Shown in pieces: positions 9,414 through 18,822 of a stretch of DNA of 64,000 bases. A model generated the notes under the pieces. That model was not told where the DNA came from. It worked only from the letters and a program-made list of their open reading frames with translations, and ran no database searches. The stretch's first letter is position 1. Each line of letters opens with the position of its first letter. The position numbers and the translations under genes are program-made. The DNA comes from 20CM-2-55-15 sp963738025 (lineage in GTDB: Bacteria > Acidobacteriota > Terriglobia > 20CM-2-55-15): the NCBI GenBank assembly GCA_963738025.1, contig CAVTWA010000024.1:153163-217162 (forward strand). The letters run 5' to 3'.

Positions 9414-11987
9414 ATGGCACTCCCCAGGGATGAATTCGTGTTGGGCATTGATTCCCCGGAAGCAAGGGGCTTATCGGAACGGGCAGCGCTTCAACGCCTT
9501 GAGACGGACGGACCGAATGAGCTTCCGACGGCAAAAGCTCGGGGTATTTCTGTCCTTCTGAAAGAAGTCGTCTCCGAGCCGATGGTTTCTTTATTGATCG
9601 CTTGCGGCGGCATCTACTGGGTCCTCGGCGACAAACAAGAAGCCGCAATGCTTCTTGGTTTCCTGGCATTGATTCTGTTCATCACGCTGTTCCAACAGAA
9701 GAAAACGGATGCGGCGCTTGAAGCGTTGCGGAATCTTTCAAGCCCGCGTGCGCTGGTGATTCGCGATGGCCGTAGAAAGAGAATCGCGGGAAGAGAGGTT
9801 GTCCGGGACGACATTCTCCTTGTGAGTGAGGGCGATCGTGTGCCGGCCGATGCCGAATTGCTCATGTCATCCAACGTGATGGTTGACGAGTCGCTTCTTA
9901 CGGGAGAATCCGTCCCCGTGCAGAAGACACTGCGAGGTGAGGGCAAAACCGACGGCGAAGAGTCCAGAGTGTTCGCCGGGACGACCGTAGTGCGTGGTCA
10001 GGCGATCGCACGCGTATTTGCAACGGGGGTACATACAGAGATCGGGAAGATCGGCAAAGTGTTGGAAAGCGCCACGCCGGAAGTGACGCGCCTGCAAACG
10101 GAGACGGCACGGTTCACAACAATCATCGCCGTTATCGCGGGAGCGTTATGCCTGATTGTCGTGGTGGTTTATGGCTTCACTCGCAATAACTGGATCGATG
10201 GTTTTCTGACTGGTCTCACTCTCGCCATGGCGATTCTTCCGAATGAGCTGCCAGCGGTCCTGTTGATTTTTCTGGCGCTCGGTGCGTGGCGTATATCGCA
10301 ACGACATGTGCTGACACGAAAGATGCCGGCGGTTGAGAACCTCGGTGCCGCAACCGTTCTTTGCGTCGACAAGACGGGTACGCTCACCATGAACCAGATG
10401 GCTGTGCAAATGCTCTATGCGGACGAAGGCGGTGGAGAAGACTATGATCTGCGGATGCGTGGAGGCCTTGCCCTCCCCGAGAGGTTCCACGCATTAGTCG
10501 AGTTTGGAATCCTTGCTTCCAGTCCATCGCCGTTTGATCCCATGGAGAGGGCGGTTCACGAAATCGGCAGCGATTACCTGAGCAATACCGAGCATCTTCA
10601 TCCGGACTGGCAACTGGCTCGTGAATATCCGTTGATGCCCGATCTACTGGCAGTCAGTTATGTATGGAAGGGTGATGCGGCTGGCGGGTACACGGTTGGC
10701 GCCAAAGGAGCGCCTGAAGCGATCGTCGACCTGTGTCACATGAATTCCGTAGACGCGATGCGTATCGCAGAGAAAGTCCGGCAGTTCGGAAATACCGGTT
10801 TGCGCGTGATTGCTGTCGCTAGAGCTACGGTCCGCACATCGCCGCTGCCGGAAAAACAGCACGACTACGACTTCGAGTTTCTCGGGCTCCTGGGACTCTC
10901 CGATCCAGTGCGGCCACACGTACCAGAAGCGATAAGTGAATGTTACCGGGCAGGGATTCGCGTACTCATGATTACGGGGGATCATGCCCACACTGCCGCC
11001 GCGATCGCCAGGGAGATTGGGCTTCGCAATCCCGGCGATATCATTACAGGTGCTGAGCTCCATGCGATGGATGATGTTGAACTGGCGCGGCGGCTCCAAA
11101 CTGCGAATTGTTTTGCGCGAATTGTACCCGACCAAAAACTGAGAATCGTAGAAGTTCTGAAACGGCAAGGCGAAGTTGTCGCGATGACGGGAGATGGAGT
11201 GAACGACGCTCCCGCGTTGAAATCCGCCCAGATCGGCATCGCTATGGGTTCTCGCGGAACGGACGTGGCCCGGGAATCGGCTGCGCTTGTCCTGCTCGAT
11301 GACGACTTTTCCTCAATTGTCGAAGCGATCGCGACCGGCAGAAGGATTTTCGACAACTTGCGCGGCGCAATGGCATACCTGCTTTCTGTGCACATCCCGA
11401 TCGCCGGAATTTCTGTCCTTCCCGTGCTGTTCAGACTGCCGCTCGTGCTTCTTCCCGTACACATTGCTTTCTTGCACCTGATCATTGAACCGGCGTGTTC
11501 GGTCGCCTTCGAGGCGGAACCGATCTCACCAGAGGCGATGAAGAGAAGGCCACGGCCACCGAATCGGCCGTTGTTCTCATCATCCTTGATTGGGCCAGCC
11601 GTGCTCCAGGGTTTGGGGGTCCTGGTAATCATGCTTGGCGTCTTTCTGGTTTCGCTAATTCGAGGCCAGGGTGAATCGGACGCTCGTGCGCTCACGTTTA
11701 CGACGTTGATATTCGCCAATCTCGGGCTGATCCTGGTGAATCGGTCCTGGTCGCAAAGCGTGATCGAAGGATTGAAGACGCCCAATAAAGCGCTATGGTG
11801 GGTCGTTGCGGGAGCGCTGGCAATCCTGGGCCTTGTTTTGTATACGCCATATACTCGAAATGTATTCCGTTTTTCGTTCCTTCACGCGATCGATATCGCA
11901 ATTTCCCTGGCTGCCGGTATTACAAGCATTGTCTGGTTCGAGGTGTGGAAGCGGTTCAGACGACGTACCGCTGATCTCAACGTTTGA
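9414..11987 (+). CDS. cation-transporting P-type ATPase (PMCA/H+-type)
   Basis: The 857-residue protein has all P-type ATPase motifs: actuator LTGES near residue 162, phosphorylation site DKTGTLT near 318, KGAPEA in the nucleotide domain, MITGDH, and hinge MTGDGVNDAP near 592. An N-terminal cation-ATPase domain (GLSERAALQRLETDGPN) is present and there are about eight to ten membrane segments. There are no N-terminal metal-binding CxxC repeats and no CPx motif. The M4 segment reads AILPNELPAVL rather than the PEGLP of SERCA-like pumps. The transported ion (Ca2+, H+ or other) is therefore open. Pumps of this kind often accompany Usp/HemN genes. Confidence 0.93.
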   Translation: MALPRDEFVLGIDSPEARGLSERAALQRLETDGPNELPTAKARGISVLLKEVVSEPMVSLLIACGGIYWVLGDKQEAAMLLGFLALILFITLFQQKKTDAALEALRNLSSPRALVIRDGRRKRIAGREVVRDDILLVSEGDRVPADAELLMSSNVMVDESLLTGESVPVQKTLRGEGKTDGEESRVFAGTTVVRGQAIARVFATGVHTEIGKIGKVLESATPEVTRLQTETARFTTIIAVIAGALCLIVVVVYGFTRNNWIDGFLTGLTLAMAILPNELPAVLLIFLALGAWRISQRHVLTRKMPAVENLGAATVLCVDKTGTLTMNQMAVQMLYADEGGGEDYDLRMRGGLALPERFHALVEFGILASSPSPFDPMERAVHEIGSDYLSNTEHLHPDWQLAREYPLMPDLLAVSYVWKGDAAGGYTVGAKGAPEAIVDLCHMNSVDAMRIAEKVRQFGNTGLRVIAVARATVRTSPLPEKQHDYDFEFLGLLGLSDPVRPHVPEAISECYRAGIRVLMITGDHAHTAAAIAREIGLRNPGDIITGAELHAMDDVELARRLQTANCFARIVPDQKLRIVEVLKRQGEVVAMTGDGVNDAPALKSAQIGIAMGSRGTDVARESAALVLLDDDFSSIVEAIATGRRIFDNLRGAMAYLLSVHIPIAGISVLPVLFRLPLVLLPVHIAFLHLIIEPACSVAFEAEPISPEAMKRRPRPPNRPLFSSSLIGPAVLQGLGVLVIMLGVFLVSLIRGQGESDARALTFTTLIFANLGLILVNRSWSQSVIEGLKTPNKALWWVVAGALAILGLVLYTPYTRNVFRFSFLHAIDIAISLAAGITSIVWFEVWKRFRRRTADLNV

Positions 11988-12126
11988 GCCGCAGACGGAA
12001 TATCTTCCGGCCGATCCACGCGGTGATCGCGATGACGGCGAATTGAGTGGTGATCATCCGAAGCCGGGCCGCCGCGGGCGGTATGCGCTCGCGCTCACGT
12101 AAGCGTTCACGCAATTTCAGCGGCAT
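11977..12126 (-). CDS. possible small basic membrane protein, 49 aa
   Basis: On the minus strand an ATG at 12126 opens MPLKLRERLRERERIPP, then a hydrophobic stretch FAVIAITAWIG and a basic end RKIFRLRLKR, with a stop at 11979. It overlaps the tail of the convergent ATPase gene by 11 bp. A basic amphipathic head and a single membrane helix make it plausible as a small membrane protein, but no clear ribosome site is visible. Confidence 0.35.
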   Translation of the reverse strand: MPLKLRERLRERERIPPAAARLRMITTQFAVIAITAWIGRKIFRLRLKR

Positions 12127-12302
12127 ATTTCTCAGGATCGCCAGGCCGGCCCGTTGGTTTCATTCCCTTCAAGCTACGGCCATCAGATACGTCGCGAATG
12201 AAGATATTGTCATCTGCCGAAAATGATCATTCATCAAGAAATCTGCTTAAATGGGAACTGTATCAACGAACTTCTGTTTCTGTAGTCTAAGGGAGGATAG
12301 TG

Positions 12303-12899
12303 ATGCGACTACTCGCACTGACTTTGCTTACCTGTTGTTGTTCCTTTCCAGTCTTTGGCCAGGACGATCCAGCCACCTCCGACGGTCCGGTTCCCGTGGC
12401 GGAAAACACGAATCAAGCTCCGGCGCCTGGCGGGCAACAACAACCAGCATCGCACCCGACTGCGACAACATATTCGCCCGGGTATGAGGTAAGATTGAAA
12501 ATACACAAGTACGCCAGCATCGCCACGCTGCCTCTGTTTGGAACTGAACTCGCGCTCGGACAGTCGCTCTACAACAATCCCGACACTGGAGGTAAGAAAG
12601 CGGCGCATGGCATCGTAGGTGCGGGCATCATTGGCGTTTTCGGCCTCAACACGGCGACTGGCGTCTGGAATCTGTGGGAAGGCCGGCACGATACCGATGG
12701 ACGCAAGAAGCGCATTGTCCACAGTGCTCTCATGCTTGCATCGACCGGAGGGTTTCTAGCCGCAATGGCGACCGCGCCACACGTCCACGACGGGATCGTT
12801 ACGAATCCGTCGGACAAATCGCTGCACCGCGATATAGCCGTCGCGTCGATGGGGGCGGGGACTGCTGGTTACTTGTTAATGCTTTTTAAAGGACACTAA
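12303..12899 (+). CDS. exported membrane protein with conserved histidines, b-type cytochrome-like
   Basis: The 198-residue protein begins with a signal peptide (MRLLALTLLTCCCSFPVFGQ), then a Pro/Gln-rich linker and about four membrane segments. The segments carry histidines at LKIHKYAS, AAHGIVG, IVHSALML and SLHRDIAV. Paired histidines in a four-helix bundle suggest haem-b binding (cytochrome b561-like), which is an inference. GGGAGGATAG precedes the ATG. The Rieske gene starts 11 bp after its stop, so the two probably form a membrane redox unit. Confidence 0.7.
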   Translation: MRLLALTLLTCCCSFPVFGQDDPATSDGPVPVAENTNQAPAPGGQQQPASHPTATTYSPGYEVRLKIHKYASIATLPLFGTELALGQSLYNNPDTGGKKAAHGIVGAGIIGVFGLNTATGVWNLWEGRHDTDGRKKRIVHSALMLASTGGFLAAMATAPHVHDGIVTNPSDKSLHRDIAVASMGAGTAGYLLMLFKGH

Positions 12900-12909
12900 A
12901 GACAGACCC

Positions 12910-13416
12910 ATGACGAAATCCAAGGACAATTGTTTAACCGGGGAGCCGGGCCGGCGCGACTTCATCCGAGCGGGCGGTTGCCTGATGCTGACGTTTGCTG
13001 CGCTTGGTTTGCCCTCATCGCTGGCAGGGCTGCCTGTGGCAGTAACGACGGGCACTGGAACCGCCAACAACAATGAAAAGCGCTATACGCTGCCGCCGGC
13101 CGATAGCGTGAATATCGATCACCAGGCTCAGGTGATACTGATCCGTTTTCAGAACAGTATTTACGCTTTCGCTCTGGCTTGCCCGCATGAGCACGCTGCC
13201 GTGAAGTGGTTACCCAAGGACAAACGGTTTCAGTGTTCGAAACACGACTCGCAATATCAACCGAACGGGACGTATACGGCCGGCCGCGCGACGCGGAATC
13301 TCGATCGATTTGCAATCCGCAGGGAAGAGACTTCCATTGTTGTTGATCTGCATCGGTGGTTTGAATCGGATAAGGATCCCGCCGGTTGGGCATCCGCGAT
13401 CGTTCAAGTATCGTGA
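12910..13416 (+). CDS. Tat-exported Rieske [2Fe-2S] protein
   Basis: The 168-residue protein has an N-terminal twin-arginine signal (GRRDFIRAGG) and a Rieske domain with the ligand boxes CPHEH and CSKHDSQYQPNG (CxH ... CxxH). It would be folded with its cluster in the cytoplasm and carried to the periplasmic face. It directly follows the histidine-rich membrane protein, which may be its electron partner. No cytochrome b/c1 genes are near, so it is not an obvious bc1 subunit. Confidence 0.88.
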   Translation: MTKSKDNCLTGEPGRRDFIRAGGCLMLTFAALGLPSSLAGLPVAVTTGTGTANNNEKRYTLPPADSVNIDHQAQVILIRFQNSIYAFALACPHEHAAVKWLPKDKRFQCSKHDSQYQPNGTYTAGRATRNLDRFAIRREETSIVVDLHRWFESDKDPAGWASAIVQVS

Positions 13417-13506
13417 ACTTCAGTTAAAAGGCAATCTCGGTCTGACTCTCGCATGCGCACTGACCTTTCCAATGGTGTGGCATAACATACTTGACACATC
13501 CCTGGG

Positions 13507-13553
13507 TTTTAGCCGCGGAGCGGCTATGCTCTGACGCCGCTCCGCGGCTAAAA
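13507..13553. terminator. bidirectional terminator, 17-bp perfect stem
   Basis: TTTTAGCCGCGGAGCGG pairs perfectly with CCGCTCCGCGGCTAAAA around a 13-nt loop. Both strands read a GC-rich stem ending in four T. It lies between the convergent Rieske gene and DUF6152 gene, where a two-way terminator is expected. Confidence 0.85.
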
Positions 13554-13555
13554 AG

Positions 13556-13591
13556 GGCGGAAGAATTCTTAAAGGCGGAAGAATTCTTAAA
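13556..13591. repeat. 18-bp perfect tandem duplication
   Basis: GGCGGAAGAATTCTTAAA occurs twice back to back. Each copy contains the palindrome AAGAATTCTT. It lies beside the terminator and before the stop of the DUF6152 gene. Confidence 0.85.
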
Positions 13592-13604
13592 GTATGTTGG
13601 AACC

Positions 13605-14009
13605 CTATGGTGTCTCGCCTTCGCTGGAAGCCGCGCCCAGTTTCTTACCGGTGCTGACCATCGTCACACTGCGCGCATTTCCCCGGTTACTTCCGTTCTT
13701 TGCGCGCGTGCCATCGACTTTTATCTCATCGCCCAGTTTCATTGTGGTGCGCGTCCAGCCGCGGCCCTGCAGTCCATGCGGCGGGCCCATTTCCCAACCC
13801 CAGTTTTCGACGGTGCCGTCCGCCTTCTTCACGTCGATGTAAAACCAGACGTGAGGATTAGTCCATTCGATCTTCGTGACATACCCTTGCATTGTTGCCG
13901 GCTTGTTCGCGTCAAATTCTGCAGAGAACGAGTGGTGTGCGCTAGCGGGCACTACCGCCAGGGTCACACCGACGATAGCGGCAAACAGACCAACGAGGCT
14001 GCGTTTCAT
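13605..14009 (-). CDS. DUF6152 family exported protein
   Basis: The 134-residue protein has a signal peptide ending in PASAHHSFSAEFD, then a small beta domain with IEWTNPHVWFYIDV and the GPPHGLQGRGW motif, which I recognise as DUF6152, a periplasmic family frequent in Acidobacteriota and Proteobacteria. Its function is unknown; it often lies near TonB receptors or Rieske proteins. The ATG at 14009 is preceded by GGAGGAGCAAC-like sequence. Confidence 0.8.
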   Translation of the reverse strand: MKRSLVGLFAAIVGVTLAVVPASAHHSFSAEFDANKPATMQGYVTKIEWTNPHVWFYIDVKKADGTVENWGWEMGPPHGLQGRGWTRTTMKLGDEIKVDGTRAKNGSNRGNARSVTMVSTGKKLGAASSEGETP

Positions 14010-14178
14010 TGTTGCTCCTCCAGTTTTGAACTACCTGCTAAATTGTTGCGCTTGTGGGGTCCCGGTCAACAACAATTGCGCTTCTTCCCGCTTTATGAAC
14101 AAAACGTAATGTGCCATCCATCCAGGTTTCATTTCGACTCCAGCGGTAAAAATGATAATTAACAGTGCCGGAGGCCCA

Positions 14179-14856
14179 ATGCGGCTGCTGCTGGTCGAAG
14201 ACGACATCGCTATTCAACAGTTTTTAAGCCGTGCGCTGACGGAAGCAGGATACAAGGTTGATGCTGCCGGGGATGCCACGAGCGCGGAGGCGCTGGCGCT
14301 TGAAGGCTTTCATGATGCGTTCATCATTGATCTCGGTCTTCCGGATCGAGACGGTCTGGATCTGATCGCGAGTTGCCGTGCGCAAGGCAGCAATGCTCCC
14401 GTTTTGATTCTTTCGGCCAGGCGGACCGTTGACGAGCGTGTCCGTGGATTGGAGCAGGGCGGTGACGACTATCTCACCAAGCCATTCGCGCTCGCGGAGC
14501 TATTAGCGCGTCTCCGCAATTTGTTGAAGCGCAGCAGCCCTCCGCAAAAAGAATCATTGCGCCTGAAGGTCGCCGATCTCCAGTTGGATCTGGGTCGGCG
14601 CGAGGCTTTACGAGGAGAGCAGCGTCTTCAACTGACTCCTCAGGAATTCGTGTTGCTGGAGTACCTCTGCAGAAATGAAGGGCGCGTCGTGACCCGTTCG
14701 ATGATACTGGATCATGTCTGGAGAATGCGCATCGATCCCGCCACCAACGTTGTGGATGTTCATATTTACCGTTTGCGCAGCAAGGTCGATCGTGAAGGAA
14801 TGAAACCGCTCATTCAAACGATTCGTGGGGTCGGCTATGTTCTCAAAGCTCCTTAA
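14179..14856 (+). CDS. OmpR-family response regulator
   Basis: The 225-residue protein runs from MRLLLVEDD; an earlier in-frame ATG at 14152 gives a 9-residue extension. The receiver has the acidic pair EDD, the phospho-acceptor in IIDLGLPDRDG and the lysine in YLTKPF. The winged-helix output domain follows (LTPQEFVLLEYLCRNEGRVV, RGVGYVL). The kinase gene begins at 14837 inside the last codons of this gene, giving a coupled two-component pair. The signal is not known. Confidence 0.92.
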   Translation: MRLLLVEDDIAIQQFLSRALTEAGYKVDAAGDATSAEALALEGFHDAFIIDLGLPDRDGLDLIASCRAQGSNAPVLILSARRTVDERVRGLEQGGDDYLTKPFALAELLARLRNLLKRSSPPQKESLRLKVADLQLDLGRREALRGEQRLQLTPQEFVLLEYLCRNEGRVVTRSMILDHVWRMRIDPATNVVDVHIYRLRSKVDREGMKPLIQTIRGVGYVLKAP

Positions 14857-16316
14857 ACCAGAGAGAAACACAGCCGCCTGGCGAATAGCCGTCTGGACGT
14901 CACTCGCCTTCGCTCTGGGAAGCGCGCTGGCCTTCGGAATCACATACATTGTGGTCGCCAACAGCGTTCGCGAGCGGAGCGATGCCTGGCTTTCAGGCGA
15001 AGCCGAAGTGCTGAGCGAAGTGTCGAACAGCACACCTCAGGACGCCTTATATGACCGGATCATGGAAGAAGTCGCCGAACTGGCGACACACGAAGTACCT
15101 GATGAAGATCGAGCGCATTCCTCCGGCGTACGCTCTCTCGGCCTTCTTTCTGCAGACCGGCGGCCATGGTGAGGCGGCCTTATGGGTAGGTCCGGACATT
15201 AAGGACTCCTTCCTGAAGGCAATTCAGAAAACGAAGGTCGGTCCGGAAACGCCTCAATCCGTCCAGATCGAAGGCGAAACGACGCCGTTCCGCGTGGTGA
15301 GCAAACAACGCGAGCACGGCGGAAGAATTTATCTCGGATTATCCGATACCGCCGCAATGCACCTTCTCGATCGCTTGACGGAACAATTTGTGATGGTGTG
15401 GGCCGGAACGGTGTTGCTGGGGTTCATCATCTCGTATGCCAGCGCCCGAGGGACGCTTCTTCGAGTGGAACACATTTCTGAAACCGTCGCTCGTATTGGG
15501 AGTGACGAGCTCAGCAGCCGTCTGCCGGAAAGCAAGTCATCGGACGAAATTTCGCGGCTATCGTCAACCTTCAACCAGATGCTGGACCGGATTCAAGCTT
15601 CCGTCAGTCAACTCAGAACCGTTACGGACTCCGTAGCCCATGATATGAGGAGTCCTGTGACGAGTATACGAGGACGATTGGAGGTTGCGCTCTCGACGAC
15701 AGACGAGAATCAGTGGAAAGAACTCGTCGCGGAAGCCATAGACGGGTTGGACCGGCTGTCACATCTGTTGAACACAACGCTGGATTTAGCCGAAGCCGAA
15801 GCGGGCGCGCTCCGTCTCAACAGAGAGCCTCTGAATATCTCAGACGTGGTCTGGCAACAAATGGATCTGTATCAGCCGGCGCTCGCCGCGCGCCACCACA
15901 TTGTGCGGTCGGACATCGAAAATGGGGTGTTCGTTGATGCGGATGTTTCATTAATTCACCGTGTGATGAGCAACCTCTTTGAAAACGAGCTCGCTCATTT
16001 GCCCGACGGTTGCCGGATTCATGTGCGCTTGTATGTTCTCGGTGCGGCAGCTCGACTCGTGATCGAGGACGATGGTCCTGGATTCCCCGCGGATTTGCGC
16101 AATCAGGTATTTGAACGTTTCGTGAAGGGCAAGCAATCGCAAGGCCGCGGATTGGGGCTGGCGTTTGTCAACGCCGTCGCACAGGCCCATGGAGGCACTG
16201 CCAGCATCAGCGACCGGGAAGGCGGCGGCGCTTCGATCAGCGTAACGTTTCCGGTCAGTAGATCGTTAGCTGATGTTGGGCAGAGCGGCGCCGGCAAGCG
16301 TCGTCAACATCCATAG
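14837..16316 (+). CDS. sensor histidine kinase (EnvZ/QseC type), one frameshift
   Basis: Translation starts MFSKLLKPERN and has a first membrane helix near residues 16-40. The frame shifts once around 15,100-15,140: residues up to THEVPDEDRA lie in one frame and AFFLQTGGHGEAALWVG onward in the next. After a second membrane helix come HAMP, the H-box VAHDMRSPVTS, a variant N-box NLFENELAHLP, DDGPGFP and GRGLGLAFV. The N-box is unusual in having ELAHLP where NAIKYT-like text is common. The 3' end overlaps the convergent membrane-protein gene by 51 bp. The single shift could be a sequencing error. Confidence 0.85.
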
Positions 16317-16748
16317 CGCTACGCTGATCACGGCAGTAATCGCCAACGTTCGCCAGGCCGTGGATACACCGGACTGTGCCTGACGTCCGGCCCGCCTGAG
16401 CAGAAGACCGTTCACCGACAAGGCCACAATCAGAGCCATCTTGAACCAGAACAGTCTGGAGTGCAGCAACGTATCTGTATCGGCTCCTAACATTAACAGC
16501 CCGCTCGCGATCACGGCAGCAAGGCCGGATATCACAATGCGGTGCGTGCCATGCAGCACATCCAGTTGGCCGGTCCGTTCCCCCATCCGGCGTTGCGAAA
16601 TCCGCAAAACAGCGCGGTCCGTGTCGATAGCATAGCCGCCCGCGATAACTAAGCCGCCGATATGAAAGAACAGAATCACAGCGCGAATGATCGCGTGATT
16701 CGCGTAAAACGAGGTCCACGTTTCGAGGACATTCTGCATGCACGCCAT
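16266..16748 (-). CDS. four-helix membrane protein with histidines
   Basis: The 160-residue protein has hydrophobic segments near residues 20-42, 68-88, 100-115 and 132-152. Histidines include NHAIIR, FFHIGG and LHGTHR, and the layout recalls cytochrome-b561-like or CopD-like proteins, but no family signature is certain. It converges on the histidine kinase gene and overlaps its end. Confidence 0.65.
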   Translation of the reverse strand: MACMQNVLETWTSFYANHAIIRAVILFFHIGGLVIAGGYAIDTDRAVLRISQRRMGERTGQLDVLHGTHRIVISGLAAVIASGLLMLGADTDTLLHSRLFWFKMALIVALSVNGLLLRRAGRQAQSGVSTAWRTLAITAVISVALWMLTTLAGAALPNIS

Positions 16749-16828
16749 TTAAACAGAGGCAGATGAACTTCGGATTTAGGCCGAATGACGATTTCTTCAT
16801 TAACAACGTGTCCATCCAGAAAACAGCC

Positions 16829-16848
16829 AGATGAAGTGTTATTCATCT
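16829..16848. promoter_or_regulatory. inverted repeat, possible operator
   Basis: AGATGAA-GTGTTA-TTCATCT is a perfect 7-6-7 inverted repeat about 60 bp before the ATG of the broken response-regulator gene and upstream of the divergent membrane-protein gene. It could bind a dimeric regulator. No binding family is identified. Confidence 0.4.
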
Positions 16849-16907
16849 ATGCGCAAAGTGCCGGATTGCACGTCAAAATGCACCGGAGCTCGATGGGAGG
16901 GCACAAA

Positions 16908-17594
16908 TGAATCATAAAGGTTTCATGTCTTATGTGCTGCCGGGGAAGCGGGGGGCGAGACGCTTACCAAATTGCTGGTGTCAGAAGGATACGTTATCGA
17001 AAGTTGCGGTAATGGGCTGGATGCTCAGCTCAGGGCTACGTCCGACCTGTTTCATATGATCATTCTCGATGCAATACTACTTTTGAGAAATGCTTCGAGG
17101 TGTGCCGGCACCTGCGAAAAAATGCCGTTCATGCGTCCTCATCCTGGGGACACGAGATCTCAACCAGAAGATCGCCGGGTTCGCATCGGGATGCGATGAT
17201 TACCTGGCCAAACCCTATGGAGTTGCCGAATTGCAACTCCGTGTTGAAGCGTTGATGCGGCGCGCGTACAGATACGCGTCGCGGCCATTGACGTCCTATG
17301 AGCTAAACGGAACTCATATTGATTTTGTCAGGCGCCTGGTTGTGAGGGGTGCAGAACAAACCAATCTACGAAAACGTGAATGCGCAGTGCTGCGTTACCT
17401 TATCGAACGAAAAGGACGTGTCGTTACCCGCGACGAACTGTTGCAGAGCGTCTGGGGCTATTCATCGCTTCTGCAAACCCGGGTCGTGGATACCCACATC
17501 AGATTGCTTCGGAAAAAACTCGAGTCAGAATCGCGAAGCTCGGAGTTCATCAAAACAGTTCCATGGCGAGGGGTACCGCTTTGAACACTGAATT
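16908..17594 (+). pseudogene. broken OmpR-family response regulator
   Basis: The receiver is split between frames. KLLVSEGYVIESCGNGLDA and MIILDAILL are in one frame; LILGTRDLNQKIAGF and GCDDYLAKPYG are in the next. The DNA-binding domain is readable (LRKRECAVLRYLIERKGRVV, SVWGYSS, VVDTHIRLLRKKL). The end should read HGEGYRFE but a further shift gives PWRGVPL and a stop. At least two indels make it inactive as read. A degraded copy of its last ~130 bp occurs at 22,870-23,010. Confidence 0.75.
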
Positions 17595-17723
17595 ATGGTC
17601 GTTTGAAAGGGGTTCAGAATTTATTTGCCTAAGCCGGGGCCCCCACCCTAGGATCGGCTGCGGCCTTGCAATAAACCTAACCGGGCCGGCACTTGGCCCC
17701 AGCGAGGCTCAACGACTTTGTTC

Positions 17724-17969
17724 ATGCGCATAGCCCTCTGTCTGCTCTTAGCTGCCGGGTTTGCTTTCTTCTCCGCTATTCGGTTAGACGCGCTATTGTC
17801 TCCAGGCCCGCTTTCGCGACCGCACAGCAACATGGAGGGACCGCTGAGTTGCGGAAGTTGCCACAAATTCGGAATGGGCCGTTCTGAGCTCGATTGTTCG
17901 TCACGGATCGGCCAACATCTCCCGTACCGCTCCACCACCAAAACCGACACCGCGGCTACGGCACAATGA
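17724..17969 (+). pseudogene. truncated haem-c protein, N-terminus only
   Basis: A leader (MRIALCLLLAAGFAFFSA) is followed by SNMEGPLSCGSCHKFGMG with one CxxCH motif and a cysteine a few residues later (ELDCSS). The reading then continues into sequence without further motifs and stops at 17,969, overlapping the end of the convergent gene. It looks like the first part of a multihaem protein whose remainder is missing. Confidence 0.45.
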
Positions 17970-18810
17970 GGCTGCTGCGATCCACGGATTTCTGGCTTCC
18001 GACCAGAAGTTCGGGGGCCTGGTTGTTGTCCTGGCAGATATATTCGAATGTCTCGACGCCGCTCTGCCATCTAAAGAAGAAACCGGCCTTCCAGGTGGAC
18101 GTGTAGGCGCCGGGGTCGTCAATCGTGACTTCATATTTCAGCGTGTTGAAGTCCGTGCGGGTAAACCGTTCAATCAAGTGGAGCTTTTCAGTGTGGGGTG
18201 TGCCCTCGCGATCCATCCAGAACTTTTCATTAAAACCAACGCTGTCGACGACGATCGTATCGCCGTCCCAGTGGCCAATAGAGTGCCCGTAGTAACTGGG
18301 GTCGAGATAATCGGGGTGCGCACGGCCATCCATATACACAGTGCGAAACGTGTGTGGTCCACCGGTTTGTGTGATGTAGAGCCGTTTCAGATCGGGCATA
18401 TCAATCAGCTCCGTGCCGTATGCCGTCGCAACCTGACGCGGTCCTCCAGAGGGCTTGCACCGTGTATACGGTTCGAATTCATTATCTTGTCGGTAATCAA
18501 ACAGCGCTCTCGCCCACGGTTGAAAGGGGACATCGGCGAGTTTCAGCTTTCCAGGAAATCCATCGGGCAAGTTGAACGCTGCTTTGGGGTCCTTGGGATC
18601 GAAGTGATCGACGTCTGCCAGACGCGAACCCGCGGGCTGCCACAGGCCAGTCTCGCCAGGCGGCGGCCCGAAATCGGGCCGGCCGTCTGGATGACGTGGT
18701 GTCGGCTTGGCCGGCGTAGGTTGTTGTCCGCGCTGCTGAGAAAGCGCCAGCATCGGCAGAATGACAGCGAGGATTAGAATCCATACGCCCATCGTCAAGT
18801 TTCTTCTCAT
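17956..18810 (-). CDS. conserved exported protein of Acidobacteriota type, 284 aa
   Basis: A signal peptide (MRRNLTMGVWILILAVILPM) is followed by a proline-rich start with the motif HPDGRPDFG. Then come PFQPWARALFDYRQ, CKPSGGPRQ, HTFRTVYMDGRAHP and SIGHWDGDTIVVDSVGFNE. I recognise this as a common family in Acidobacteriota, often next to TonB receptors as here, but no function is established. It is co-directional with the TonB receptor, starting 13 bp after its stop. Confidence 0.75.
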   Translation of the reverse strand: MRRNLTMGVWILILAVILPMLALSQQRGQQPTPAKPTPRHPDGRPDFGPPPGETGLWQPAGSRLADVDHFDPKDPKAAFNLPDGFPGKLKLADVPFQPWARALFDYRQDNEFEPYTRCKPSGGPRQVATAYGTELIDMPDLKRLYITQTGGPHTFRTVYMDGRAHPDYLDPSYYGHSIGHWDGDTIVVDSVGFNEKFWMDREGTPHTEKLHLIERFTRTDFNTLKYEVTIDDPGAYTSTWKAGFFFRWQSGVETFEYICQDNNQAPELLVGSQKSVDRSSLIVP

Positions 18811-18822
18811 AACGTCGCCAAT

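Noticed and set aside
12225..12245. FNR-like box (ATGATCATTCATCAA) upstream of the membrane-protein gene
   Set aside because: The half-sites are one base too far apart and the first position is wrong for TTGAT-N4-ATCAA.
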